Notes under the pieces: generated by a model
The model's database searches: none
Told to the model about the DNA's origin: nothing
What the model saw: only the letters and a program-made list of their open reading frames with translations
Part shown: positions 8,564 through 16,380 of the stretch, in pieces
Layout: each line of letters starts with the position of its first letter
How positions within the stretch are numbered: the first letter of the stretch is position 1
Assembly: GCF_000737515.1 (NCBI RefSeq)
Contig: NZ_CP006587.1
Location: forward strand, 3,901,001-3,965,000
DNA: 64,000 nt
Source of the DNA: Hymenobacter sp. APR13
GTDB lineage: Bacteria > Bacteroidota > Bacteroidia > Cytophagales > Hymenobacteraceae
Direction of reading: 5' to 3'
Program-made: the position numbers and the translations under genes

Positions 8564-11203
8564 ATGCCCCAATCTACCACCTCCCTCAGGCTTCCCGAAC
8601 TCTCCCTCGTCCTGCTCATCGGCACGTCTGGGGCGGGCAAATCCACGTTTGCTCGGCGGCTGTTTCAGGCCACCGAAATTGTATCGTCAGACCAGTGCCG
8701 GGCGCTGGTGGCGGATGATGAGAACGACCAGTCGGCCACGCCGGAGGCCTTTGCGCTGCTGCACTACCTGGTAGGGCTGCGCCTGAAGCGCGGTTTGCTG
8801 ACGGTGGTGGACGCCACCAACGTGCAGCCCGAAGCCCGCAAGACCCTGATTCAGCTGGCCCGCGACTACCACGTGCTGCCCACCGCCGTCGTCCTCGACG
8901 TGCCCGACCGCGTGGCCGAGGACCGCAACCGCCAGCGCGCCGAGCGCCAGCACCTGGGCCGCCACGTCATCCCGAACCAGCGCCAGCAGCTGCGCCGCAG
9001 CCTCAAGAGCCTCAAGCAGGAGGGATTCCGCCACGTGTACCACCTGCGCGGCCCCGAAGAAATTGACGCCGTGCAGACCATCCAGCGCGACCCGCTCTAC
9101 AGCAACCGCCAGCAGGAAACCGGCCCCTTCGACATCATCGGCGACGTGCACGGCTGCTACGATGAGCTGCTGACGCTGCTCGCGCAGCTGGGCTACACCG
9201 TGGAAACCGAGCCCGTGACGGACGTGCGGGATTTGGGCGTACGCGTGACAGCGCCGGTGGGTCGTCGAGCTCTGTTCTTGGGTGATTTGGTGGACCGCGG
9301 GCCGGCCTCGCCCCAGGTGCTGCGGCTGGTGATGCGCATGGTGCAGGACGGCCTAGCGCTGTGCGTACCCGGCAACCACGACATCAAGCTGCTGCGCTAC
9401 CTCAACGGCAAGCAGGTGAATGAAAAGCACGGCTTTGCCGAAACCGTGCAGCAGCTGGCCCCGGAATCCAACGCGTTCAAGAGCCAGGTGCGGCAGTTTC
9501 TGGATGGGCTGGTGAGCCACTATGTGCTCGACGGCGGCCGGCTGGTGGTAGCCCACGCGGGTATGCGCGAAGAAATGCAGGGCCGCGGCTCGGGTGCCGT
9601 GCGGGCCTTTGCGCTGTTCGGCGAAACCACCGGCGAAATCGACGAATTCGGCCTGCCGGTGCGCTACAACTGGGCCTCGGAGTACCGCGGCCGGGCCACC
9701 GTAGTGTACGGCCACACCCCCGTACCCGACCCCGAATGGCTCAACAACACCCTTGACATCGACACGGGCTGCGTGTTCGGTGGCCGCCTCACCGCCCTGC
9801 GCTACCCCGAGCGGGAGCTGGTGTCGGTGCCCGCCCAGCAGGTGTACTGCGAGCCGGTCCGGCCGCTTCGGGCTGAGTTGTCAGCTTCTTCGCCAGCGGA
9901 ACAGGACGAACAGCCAACAACTAACAGCCAAGAGCTAACAGCTCAACAAAAAAACGATGAGCTGCTGGATTTGCAGGACGTGCTGGGCAAGCAGATTATC
10001 AAAACGCGGCTCTTGCCATCGGTGACGGTGCGGGAGGAAAACGCGGCGGCGGCGCTGGAGGTGATGAGTCGGTTTGCGCTGAATCCGAAGTGGCTGCTGT
10101 ACCTGCCGCCCACCATGAGCCCCTCCGAAACCTCGGCGCTGCCGGATCTGCTGGAGCACCCCGCTGAAACCTTCGACTACTTCCGCCGCCAGGGCCTGGA
10201 GCGGGTGGTGTGCGAGGAAAAGCACATGGGCAGCCGCGTGGTGGTGGTTTTGGCCCGCAGTGAGGACGCCGCCCGCCGCCGCTTCGGCGTAGTGGGCGAG
10301 GGGCCGGGCAAGGTGTACACCCGCACCGGCCGCAACTTCTTCACCGATGCCACGCTGGAAGCCGCTTTCCTCACCCGCCTGCAGGATGCTCTCACGGCCA
10401 GCAGCTTCTGGGAGCGGTTCAGCACCGACTGGGTGTGCATGGATGCCGAGCTGCTTCCGTGGTCGGCCAAGGCCCAGGAGCTGATCAAAAACCAGTACGC
10501 TGCCGTGGCCGCCGCCGCTACTGCCGCGTTGCCCGAAGCCGCCGCCGTCCTCACCCAGGCCGCCGCCCGCGGCCTCGATGGGGCGGAGGCGCTGCTGGCC
10601 CGCACCACTGCCCGCCAGTCGGCCGCCCAGCACTACGCCGAGGCCTACCGCCGCTACTGCTGGCCGGTGGACAGCCTTGCCGATTTGCGCCTGGCCCCGT
10701 TCCACCTGCTCGCCACCGAGGGCCGCACCTACTTCGACAAAGACCACGCCTGGCACATGGAAACCCTGCGCGCCATCTGCCTGGCCGACGAAGGCCTGCT
10801 CCGCGCCACGCCCTACCGCGTGGTGCACCTGCAGGATATTGCCGACGTGGAAGCCGCCACCCAGTGGTGGCTGGACCTCACGGCGGCCGGCGGCGAAGGC
10901 ATGGTGGTGAAGCCCTACGACTTCATCCCCGCGGGCCAGAAACAGCTGGTACAGCCGGCCCTCAAGTGCCGCGGCCGCGAGTACCTGCGCATCATCTACG
11001 GCCCCGACTACCTGCTGCCCGGCAACCTGGAGCGCCTGCGCGAGCGAAACGTGAAGAGCAAGCGCAACCTGGCCCTGCGCGAATTTGCCCTGGGCGTGGA
11101 AGGCTTGGAACGGTTCGTGGCCGGTGCCCCGCTGCGCGAAGTGCACCAGTGCGTATTCGGCGTGCTGGCCTTGGAAAGCGAAGCCGTGGACCCGCGGCTG
11201 TAG
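8564..11203 (+). CDS. pnkp: Pnkp, RNA polynucleotide kinase-phosphatase-ligase
   Basis: This 879-residue trifunctional RNA-repair enzyme has three domains in order. The N-terminal 5'-OH kinase has the P-loop GTSGAGKST (residues 20-28) and DATN. A calcineurin-like 2',3'-phosphatase follows, with DIIGDVHGCYDE (from about 190), GDLVDRGP, GNHD and VVYGHTP. The C-terminal ligase/adenylyltransferase domain has nucleotidyl-lysine motif EEKHMG (Lys553), EGMVVKPYDF and LKCRGREYLRIIYG. Bacterial Pnkp heals and seals broken RNA ends together with Hen1, whose gene is just upstream. A linker around nt 9,886-9,957 between the phosphatase and ligase is Gln/Ser/Thr/Asn-rich and visibly lower in GC than its surroundings. 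All catalytic signatures looked for are present, so the enzyme should be active. Confidence 0.93.
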   Translation: MPQSTTSLRLPELSLVLLIGTSGAGKSTFARRLFQATEIVSSDQCRALVADDENDQSATPEAFALLHYLVGLRLKRGLLTVVDATNVQPEARKTLIQLARDYHVLPTAVVLDVPDRVAEDRNRQRAERQHLGRHVIPNQRQQLRRSLKSLKQEGFRHVYHLRGPEEIDAVQTIQRDPLYSNRQQETGPFDIIGDVHGCYDELLTLLAQLGYTVETEPVTDVRDLGVRVTAPVGRRALFLGDLVDRGPASPQVLRLVMRMVQDGLALCVPGNHDIKLLRYLNGKQVNEKHGFAETVQQLAPESNAFKSQVRQFLDGLVSHYVLDGGRLVVAHAGMREEMQGRGSGAVRAFALFGETTGEIDEFGLPVRYNWASEYRGRATVVYGHTPVPDPEWLNNTLDIDTGCVFGGRLTALRYPERELVSVPAQQVYCEPVRPLRAELSASSPAEQDEQPTTNSQELTAQQKNDELLDLQDVLGKQIIKTRLLPSVTVREENAAAALEVMSRFALNPKWLLYLPPTMSPSETSALPDLLEHPAETFDYFRRQGLERVVCEEKHMGSRVVVVLARSEDAARRRFGVVGEGPGKVYTRTGRNFFTDATLEAAFLTRLQDALTASSFWERFSTDWVCMDAELLPWSAKAQELIKNQYAAVAAAATAALPEAAAVLTQAAARGLDGAEALLARTTARQSAAQHYAEAYRRYCWPVDSLADLRLAPFHLLATEGRTYFDKDHAWHMETLRAICLADEGLLRATPYRVVHLQDIADVEAATQWWLDLTAAGGEGMVVKPYDFIPAGQKQLVQPALKCRGREYLRIIYGPDYLLPGNLERLRERNVKSKRNLALREFALGVEGLERFVAGAPLREVHQCVFGVLALESEAVDPRL

Positions 11204-11225
11204 GGTGGAAAAGACGGTGGGCTCA

Positions 11226-11312
11226 GGCACGGCATGCTGAGCCTGCCGAAGCATCGCTACTGCTTCGTTGAACTTGTACAGGCAAAGTGGTAGCGGCGTT
11301 TCGGCAGGCTCC
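11226..11312. repeat. Remnant of intergenic repeat family B
   Basis: The segment contains CATGCTGAGCCTGCCGAAGC and an inverted AGCCTGCCGAA / TTCGGCAGGCT pair (11240-11250, 11300-11310). This is the same core as the CATGCTGAGC...GAAGC elements at 28030, 59404 and 60944. It lies just downstream of pnkp and may include its transcription stop. Confidence 0.45.
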
Positions 11313-11378
11313 GGCTGGTAAGCATGGTGCTTTTCTCAATTCCCATTACTTCTCAAGCAGCTTAGAACCTTATCGACT

Positions 11379-11825
11379 GTGGCCTCTTATAAGCTTCTGC
11401 TATACGTTGGGAGTACGCTCTTTTTAGCCTGCAATAAGGCGGCGGAGGTCCGGGAAATAGCGCCCCTCGGGTTAGTTGTCAATGGTGATAGTCTGATAGT
11501 AGGCGAATCAAGCCTGGAAAAAGTGCGTGCAACATTGCGTATTCGTGGGGCGAACTCCTTTGTCGAAACCTACTGCAGCGTTACCGATTCCAACAAGAAC
11601 CGCTTGCGGGACACGATGTGGTATAGTTGCGCTGTCCAGGTGCCATATACTGCGTACGAAATGTCATTTGCAGGCGGTAACAGGCGGCATATGCTATTGA
11701 CTTCTGTTACAAAGCGACAAGACGGGCGTGATGCTTGGGGAGAAGAACGACCTGCATTCGTCCTGGCCGAAAGTAGAAAGACTGAGTATCCATTGATCCG
11801 GTACTGTACCTGTCACCATGAATGA
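11379..11825 (+). CDS. Small hypothetical lipoprotein
   Basis: The 148-residue product starts at a GTG (MASYKLLLYVG...) with a short hydrophobic segment and lipobox LFLACN, so it is probably a lipoprotein. The body has several cysteines (two within YCTCHHE at the C-terminus) and no motif I recognise. Base composition is clearly lower in GC than the flanking genes, which may indicate a recently acquired or poorly conserved gene. It lies between pnkp and the metalloprotease gene. No function is proposed, and expression is not certain. Confidence 0.5.
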   Translation: MASYKLLLYVGSTLFLACNKAAEVREIAPLGLVVNGDSLIVGESSLEKVRATLRIRGANSFVETYCSVTDSNKNRLRDTMWYSCAVQVPYTAYEMSFAGGNRRHMLLTSVTKRQDGRDAWGEERPAFVLAESRKTEYPLIRYCTCHHE

Positions 11826-12150
11826 AATTCTTCCCGAATCCCTCCTGCACTTTTCCCAACGGCCAGACTACCGGCTTTCCTGCTTCTTCAACCACTTCAG
11901 CGCCGCTGCTACTTTAGCAACCTGGTGCCGGCCGGTGGAGTTGGCGCCGTGGGGGCAGTGGCGGCAGTTGTTTTGGTAGTGGCGGGCTTGGGATGTCAGT
12001 CGACCAAGGCCAGCAGCAGGAAGGCCAAAAGGCAGCGGCCCGGGCGATGAGCAGCAGCGGACACAAAGGCGCGGGGTGGGGCTGACGGCCGCCACGCCTG
12101 CAAAGGCAAGCGCGCGGCCGGAAATGCAAGGGTACTCGAGGCTTCTGCTT
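11826..12150. other. 325-bp stretch without a convincing gene
   Basis: Both strands contain only short GC-driven frames. A plus-strand frame after the stop at 11825 would encode a short Gly/Ala/Val-rich hydrophobic segment followed by a basic tail (about 11,925-12,050). It has no good start codon or ribosome-binding site, so it is not called. Confidence 0.4.
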
Positions 12151-13092
12151 CTATTGGGGGCGGAGTTTTTCGGCGTAGCCGCTCCGGGCCAGGAAGGCCG
12201 GGAAATCGTGGGTGGTGAGCATCGTGGCCAGGGCCTGCTTTTTGTCGGCAGATTTGGTGTAGTAGGCCTGGCAGATTTTGTAGCCCACATAGTAGCCCAG
12301 GTCGCAGGGCTTTTCGGTGGTTTCCTGCGTGCTGTTGGCCAGCCAGTTGTGGGTGTCGGTGCCGTGCATTTCCTGCTCAAAAGCGCGCCACAGTGCTGCC
12401 TCGTGGGCATTGCTGTAGGTGTGCAGCCGGGCGTTGTTGCCCAGCGTTCCGGTCACCAGCTCTGCCACAAAGTCGGCCATGCCTTCTCGAATGGCCGCGC
12501 CGAGGAGCGTGCCATCGTTAGGCTGCTGCACGTTGTGCACCATTTCGTGGGTTATCAGGCTGGGCAGATCCGTGATGGGGCCGCAGCGGTTGCGTTGCAC
12601 CAAGGTCAGCTCCGAGGTGTCCACGCCGGGGCCGTTGGCTGTTTGGTCGAGCCCGATAAGCAGGCCCGGCGGTTGGGCCGTGCTGCCCGCGAATCCGCCC
12701 ATCAGAAAATAGATGTGGCTAAAACGGGCCGGCGGATAAAGCGCCTGAAACTGCCGGAGGGCCGCTATAATCTGCGGTTTCTGGGCGGCTACCGCCAGCG
12801 TGGTTTGACGTATGGAGGCGTAGTAGCGGGGCCGTTGGGTGATGCGCCGGGCAAACCGCACCGGGTCGTTCTGGTACTTGCGGGCGTAATAATCGCGCAG
12901 GCCGGGCGAGGCCTTGGCGAAATACTGTTCCTGGAATATCCGGTATGCCTGGGCCGTGTCGCGCAGAGCCGCCGGATACGCGGCCCAGAAGTTGTCGAGG
13001 TCCTGCGTAATCAGTTGCACTTGCTCTACCCGCGTCAAGCGGTTGGTGCAACTGGTGGTCAGAAGCAGGACAACGAATACGAAACGGCGCAT
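12151..13092 (-). CDS. DUF2268-like zinc metalloprotease lipoprotein
   Basis: The start at 13092 gives MRRFVFVVLLLTTSC, a compact lipoprotein signal; an alternative Met lies three codons earlier at 13101. The longer upstream extension has no signal and is rejected. The mature protein of about 300 residues contains LITHEMVHNVQQ, the HExxH zinc-protease motif, with a downstream REGMADFVAEL helix that could supply the third ligand. DLGYYVGYKICQAYY resembles DUF2268/GldB-like proteins. It is probably anchored to the outer membrane or periplasmic face. It is oriented opposite to the flanking RNA-repair genes and shares no obvious operon with them. The substrate is unknown. Confidence 0.7.
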   Translation of the reverse strand: MRRFVFVVLLLTTSCTNRLTRVEQVQLITQDLDNFWAAYPAALRDTAQAYRIFQEQYFAKASPGLRDYYARKYQNDPVRFARRITQRPRYYASIRQTTLAVAAQKPQIIAALRQFQALYPPARFSHIYFLMGGFAGSTAQPPGLLIGLDQTANGPGVDTSELTLVQRNRCGPITDLPSLITHEMVHNVQQPNDGTLLGAAIREGMADFVAELVTGTLGNNARLHTYSNAHEAALWRAFEQEMHGTDTHNWLANSTQETTEKPCDLGYYVGYKICQAYYTKSADKKQALATMLTTHDFPAFLARSGYAEKLRPQ

Positions 13093-13259
13093 AAAAGGCA
13101 TAAGTAGGTAGACGAAGGCTGAAGCGGCAGAAGTACACGGCCACACCGCCTGCTGCCAGCGGACGATACGCGGCACAACATCGAAAAAAACAGATGGCTT
13201 CCCCAATATGGGCACTTGTTCCCTGATACCTTTAGGCCAGCCATTTTATTGACATTCCC

Positions 13260-14015
13260 GTGCACGCCCGCATCCAGACCGCCCTCACCCAGCTCGAAGC
13301 CACGCATAACATCCGCGTTTTGTACGCCTGCGAGTCGGGCAGCCGGGCCTGGGGTTTTCCCTCGCCCGATTCCGACTACGACGTGCGCTTCATCTACTGC
13401 CATGCGGCCGACTGGTACCTGACCCTCGACGACGGCCCCGACACGCTCAGCTTCCCCGTCGATGACGAGCTGGATTTGGGTGGCTGGGAGCTGCGCAAGA
13501 CGCTGAAGCTGCTGCGCGGCTCCAACGCGGCCCTGCTGGAGTGGCTTCAGTCGCCAGTGGTGTACCGGGAGGCGGCCGGGTTTCGGGCGGCGCTGCAGGC
13601 GCTGCTGCCCGCCTGCTGGAATCCCCGGGCCGGCCTGCACCACTACCTAGGCCAGTTGCGGCGCGGGGTGGAAGAGGACCTGACCGGCGAGCAGGTGCGC
13701 CTCAAGCGGCTGTTTTACGCCCTGCGCTCGGCCCTGGCCGCCCGCTGGATTCAGCGTTATCCTGACCAAGTGCCGCCCATGGAATTTGCCCAACTGCGCG
13801 CGCTGCTGCCGCCGGACCTGAACGACGCGGTAAACGCGCTGCTCGCCCGCAAAGCCACCGCCGACGAGAAAACCACCGTGCCCCAGCCGGCGGCGCTGGT
13901 GGCTTACCTGCAGCAGGAATACGATACGGCCCAGATTGCCCGCGCCACCCTGCCCGTCCCGCACCAGCCCAACCCCACGCCGGCGCTGGACAGCGTGTTC
14001 CGGGCCTGGCTGTAG
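13260..14015 (+). CDS. RlaP-type nucleotidyltransferase (polymerase beta superfamily), first copy
   Basis: The 251-residue protein begins at GTG 13260. Its N-terminus shows the nucleotidyltransferase signature ESGSRAWGFPSPDSDYDVRF, with the GS motif and the SDxD metal-binding aspartates of the polymerase-beta fold. A helical C-terminal region follows. This matches the RlaP family (B. subtilis YcgL type), described from comparative genomics as associated with RNA ligase and RNA-repair genes. That fits the nearby hen1-pnkp pair. The actual reaction, for instance nucleotide addition to an RNA end, is unproven. Its stop codon lies inside one arm of a perfect 28-bp inverted repeat shared with the convergent GNAT gene. 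Confidence 0.75.
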   Translation: MHARIQTALTQLEATHNIRVLYACESGSRAWGFPSPDSDYDVRFIYCHAADWYLTLDDGPDTLSFPVDDELDLGGWELRKTLKLLRGSNAALLEWLQSPVVYREAAGFRAALQALLPACWNPRAGLHHYLGQLRRGVEEDLTGEQVRLKRLFYALRSALAARWIQRYPDQVPPMEFAQLRALLPPDLNDAVNALLARKATADEKTTVPQPAALVAYLQQEYDTAQIARATLPVPHQPNPTPALDSVFRAWL

Positions 14016-14103
14016 CGCGAAGCCTTTGCTTCGCGTTTCGTTGCGAAATCAGTCGGTTTATTCGGCTGTTCAGGCAAACGCGAAGCAAAGGCTTCGCGCT
14101 ACA
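14011..14103. repeat. Perfect 28-bp inverted repeat spanning two convergent stop codons
   Basis: The arms at 14011-14038 and 14076-14103 are exact reverse complements, beginning TGTAGCGCGAAGCC, and are separated by 37 bp. Each arm also folds on itself (CGCGAAGC...GCTTCGCG). The TAG of the upstream nucleotidyltransferase (14013-14015) and the TAG of the GNAT gene (minus, 14099-14101) are both inside the arms. It could act as a bidirectional transcription stop. Confidence 0.9.
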
Positions 14104-14575
14104 GCTGGTAGATAACCTCTTCCACTTCCATCTGCCGGGCGGGGGCGAATCCTTTATCGGTACCGATTTGCACGAAGCCGCAGTTTTCCAGCACTTTTCG
14201 GGAGCCTAAATTGTCGAAGGCGACCCGGCCGTGCAGGGGGCGGGCTGGCTCCAGCTCCAGAAACTGCCGCAGCGCGGCGGTGGCCACACCCCGGCCCCAA
14301 AAGCTCCTGTCCAGCCAATACGTAATTTCGGCGTCGCCTTCGATTTCAGACTTGGAGATACTGCCTGCCAGCTCCCCGTCTACCAGAATGCTTTGCATGT
14401 GGATGGTGGGGTTGAGCAGAAAACGGCGGAATTTGGCGAGGTAGGCGGTTTGGTCAGCGTTTTCGGCGGGCACGAAGGCGGCCAGGCGGCAGGCTTCGGC
14501 ATCCAGCTGAAACGTGAAGAGGTGCGGTAAATCGGCCTCCTGTGTGGGCCGCAGTTGTACAAGGGTAGCCGACAT
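14099..14575 (-). CDS. GNAT family N-acetyltransferase
   Basis: The 158-residue product has the GNAT layout. It starts LVQLRPTQEADLPHLFTFQ, has a central strand with EITYWLDRSFWGRGVATAAL (acetyl-CoA-binding motif A, variant Q/RxxGxG/A) and the closing FDNLGSRKVLENCGFVQIG. This is close to the RimJ/RimL-like group that acetylates protein N-termini or small amines; the substrate cannot be inferred. It is divergent from the second RlaP-type gene with only 31 bp between the two start codons, so their promoters must overlap or lie within neighbouring coding sequence. Confidence 0.85.
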   Translation of the reverse strand: MSATLVQLRPTQEADLPHLFTFQLDAEACRLAAFVPAENADQTAYLAKFRRFLLNPTIHMQSILVDGELAGSISKSEIEGDAEITYWLDRSFWGRGVATAALRQFLELEPARPLHGRVAFDNLGSRKVLENCGFVQIGTDKGFAPARQMEVEEVIYQL

Positions 14576-14606
14576 CCTGAATCAATGGGGTTACATTAGT
14601 GGCAAT

Positions 14607-15689
14607 ATGCTGACTATCGACGACCTGCGCCAGCGGGGCCTGATTCTGTTTGAGGCCCTGAGCGGCAGCCGCGCCTACGGCACCGATTTGCCCCACTCCG
14701 ACGTGGATCTGAAGGGCGTGTTCATCCTGCCCGAAACCGAGTTCTACGGCCTCGACTACGTGCCCCAGGTGACTAACGCCACCAACGACGAGGTGTACTA
14801 CGAGCTGCGCCGCTTCGTGGAGCTGCTGCTCAAAAGTAACCCTACGGCTCTGGAGCTGCTGGCCTCGCCCGAGGATTGCGTGCGGCTGCGGCACCCGTTG
14901 TTTGAGGCGTTTCGGGTCGAGGATTTCCTCTCGCAGCTGTGCCGCCAGAGCTTCGCTGAGTACGCCGTGGCCCAGATCCGCAAAGCCAAGGGCCTCAACA
15001 AGAAAATCAACCACCCCGAGCCGCCCGCCCGTAAGTCGGTGCTGGATTTCTGCTACGTGACCGTGGGAGCCGGGGCACAGCCGGTAGCCACCTGGCTGGA
15101 ACGGCGCGGCTACTTGCCTACGCAGTGCGGCCTGGCCAACGTGAACCACCTCCACGACCTGTACGCCCTGTTCGTGGACGAAACGCCCGATGGCCGCCAC
15201 GGCTACCGGGGCCTGCTGCGTGACGCGGAAACCTCCCAGGACGTGCTGCTTTCGGCCGTGCCGAAGGGGGAGGTGCCCGTGGCGTACCTAAGCTTCAACC
15301 GCAACGGCTATAGCACCTACTGCCGCGTGTTTCGGGAGTACCAGGAGTGGGAGCAGAAGCGCAACCCTGAGCGGTACCAGAACACCGTGCAGCACGGCAA
15401 AAACTACGACGCCAAGAATATGCTGCACGTGTTCCGGCTGCTGGGCATGGCCGAGGAAATTGCCACTACCGGCCGCCTGCACGTGCGCCGCCCCAACCGG
15501 GAGTTCCTGCTGCAAATCCGCCGCGGCGAGTTCGAGTACGAGCAGCTGGTAGCCGAGGCCGAAGCTCTGGTAGCGCGCGTAGAAGCCGCGTTTGCCGCCT
15601 CTGCGCTGCCCGAAACCCCCGACCGGGCCGCCGCCGAAGCCCGGCTGGTGCAGGTGCGGCGGGCGTGGTACGCGGCGCAGGTGGCGTAG
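14607..15689 (+). CDS. RlaP-type nucleotidyltransferase, second copy (longer form)
   Basis: The start at 14607 (MLTIDDLRQRG) is preferred; the frame remains open upstream but runs into the divergent GNAT gene. The 360-residue product carries EALSGSRAYGTDLPHSDVDL, again the GS...SDxD nucleotidyltransferase signature. KNYDAKNMLHVFRLL and GEFEYEQLVAEAE follow, typical of the longer RlaP/YcgL-like proteins. It differs from the first copy in length and in most residues outside the active site, so the two are old paralogues or separate subfamilies rather than a recent duplication. Location in the hen1-pnkp neighbourhood supports a role in RNA-end processing, but this is inference. Confidence 0.75.
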   Translation: MLTIDDLRQRGLILFEALSGSRAYGTDLPHSDVDLKGVFILPETEFYGLDYVPQVTNATNDEVYYELRRFVELLLKSNPTALELLASPEDCVRLRHPLFEAFRVEDFLSQLCRQSFAEYAVAQIRKAKGLNKKINHPEPPARKSVLDFCYVTVGAGAQPVATWLERRGYLPTQCGLANVNHLHDLYALFVDETPDGRHGYRGLLRDAETSQDVLLSAVPKGEVPVAYLSFNRNGYSTYCRVFREYQEWEQKRNPERYQNTVQHGKNYDAKNMLHVFRLLGMAEEIATTGRLHVRRPNREFLLQIRRGEFEYEQLVAEAEALVARVEAAFAASALPETPDRAAAEARLVQVRRAWYAAQVA

Positions 15690-15766
15690 ACGGCGGTCAG
15701 GGCTCACATACTGAGTTGGTCGAAGAATATTCGGCGCTGAGTGCCGCAAAATTCACCTAATCGCTA

Positions 15767-15808
15767 GGCTCCCCCTCTCCACGGGAGAGGGGGCCGGGGG
15801 GTGAGGCG
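15767..15808. repeat. Intergenic repeat of the CCCCCTCTCC...GAGAGGGGGCCGG type
   Basis: The sequence GGCTCCCCCTCTCC, GGAGAGGGGGCCGG and GGGTGAGG recurs in inverted form near 61000-61041, within another repeat block. It resembles in design the element at 3061-3195. The role is unknown. Confidence 0.55.
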
Positions 15809-15839
15809 CTTTACCAGAACAAAGAGTAAACCGCACACG

Positions 15840-15880
15840 AAAAAGCCCGCCGCGCAGCTTGACTGCACGGCGGGCTTTTT
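15840..15880. terminator. Bidirectional intrinsic terminator
   Basis: A perfect 13-bp stem (AAAAAGCCCGCCG with CGGCGGGCTTTTT) and a 15-base loop lie between the convergent second RlaP-type gene and the small secreted protein gene. It has T-runs on both strands. Confidence 0.9.
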
Positions 15881-15900
15881 CGGTGGGGCGTCCGGCTGGC

Positions 15901-16137
15901 CTAGAGCCGGCCGGTGCGCTTGTTGGAATACTTGGCTTTGCTTCGGCCGCTCTGGCCGAAGCGGAAAAGCTTCTTCTTGTGGCTTTTGCGGCCCTTGTAG
16001 CTTTTGTAGAAGGGACGGTGCGTGAAGGTGCGGCCTTTCATTTTGGCGCGGGCGTAGGCGGTAGGCCGGGCGGCTTCGGAGGGCTCGGCGCCACTCACGA
16101 GCAGCAGGGCAAAAAACAGCAGCAGGATCCTGAACAT
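15901..16137 (-). CDS. Small secreted basic protein (HRP-YK type)
   Basis: The product is 78 residues. A clear signal peptide (MFRILLLFFALLLVSG) is followed by a very basic, Tyr/Phe-containing mature part with THRPFYKSYKGRKSHKKKLF and a Lys/Arg-rich end. It has no known domain to my eye. A second protein in this window (25809-26036) has the same size, signal and an HRPxFxxYK..KK motif, which supports both being real genes. A cationic periplasmic or surface role, for example binding nucleic acid, polysaccharide or cell wall, is conceivable but unproven. A bidirectional terminator follows. Confidence 0.6.
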   Translation of the reverse strand: MFRILLLFFALLLVSGAEPSEAARPTAYARAKMKGRTFTHRPFYKSYKGRKSHKKKLFRFGQSGRSKAKYSNKRTGRL

Positions 16138-16380
16138 AAGGCAAGCAGCGTTGGTGTGCCGTTAAAACTGAGCGTTTGTGCAGAAAATTGCATTGCGGGA
16201 CGAAATGGGGGCATATTCTTGCCATTGTGCTCGTTAGCTCTTCGAATGATGCCAAAAAAGTATTCTTTCTAAACGAGATTTTGCCGGTTTCGACCCCAAC
16301 AGCCGCCGCCGCCTACCGGCGCGGTGTGGAATGTGGGGCCGGGCGGCATCAGCAGGGAAACACTCTATCCGTCCCTGCTT

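Noticed and set aside
11826-12056. In-frame continuation after the stop of the small lipoprotein gene, with a hydrophobic then basic stretch
   Set aside because: No ATG or convincing ribosome-binding site, and no similarity to the protein upstream; readthrough is not supported.
11868-12410. A 180-codon minus-strand frame downstream of the metalloprotease gene
   Set aside because: It overlaps the metalloprotease in another frame and is Pro/Arg/Cys-rich without motifs.
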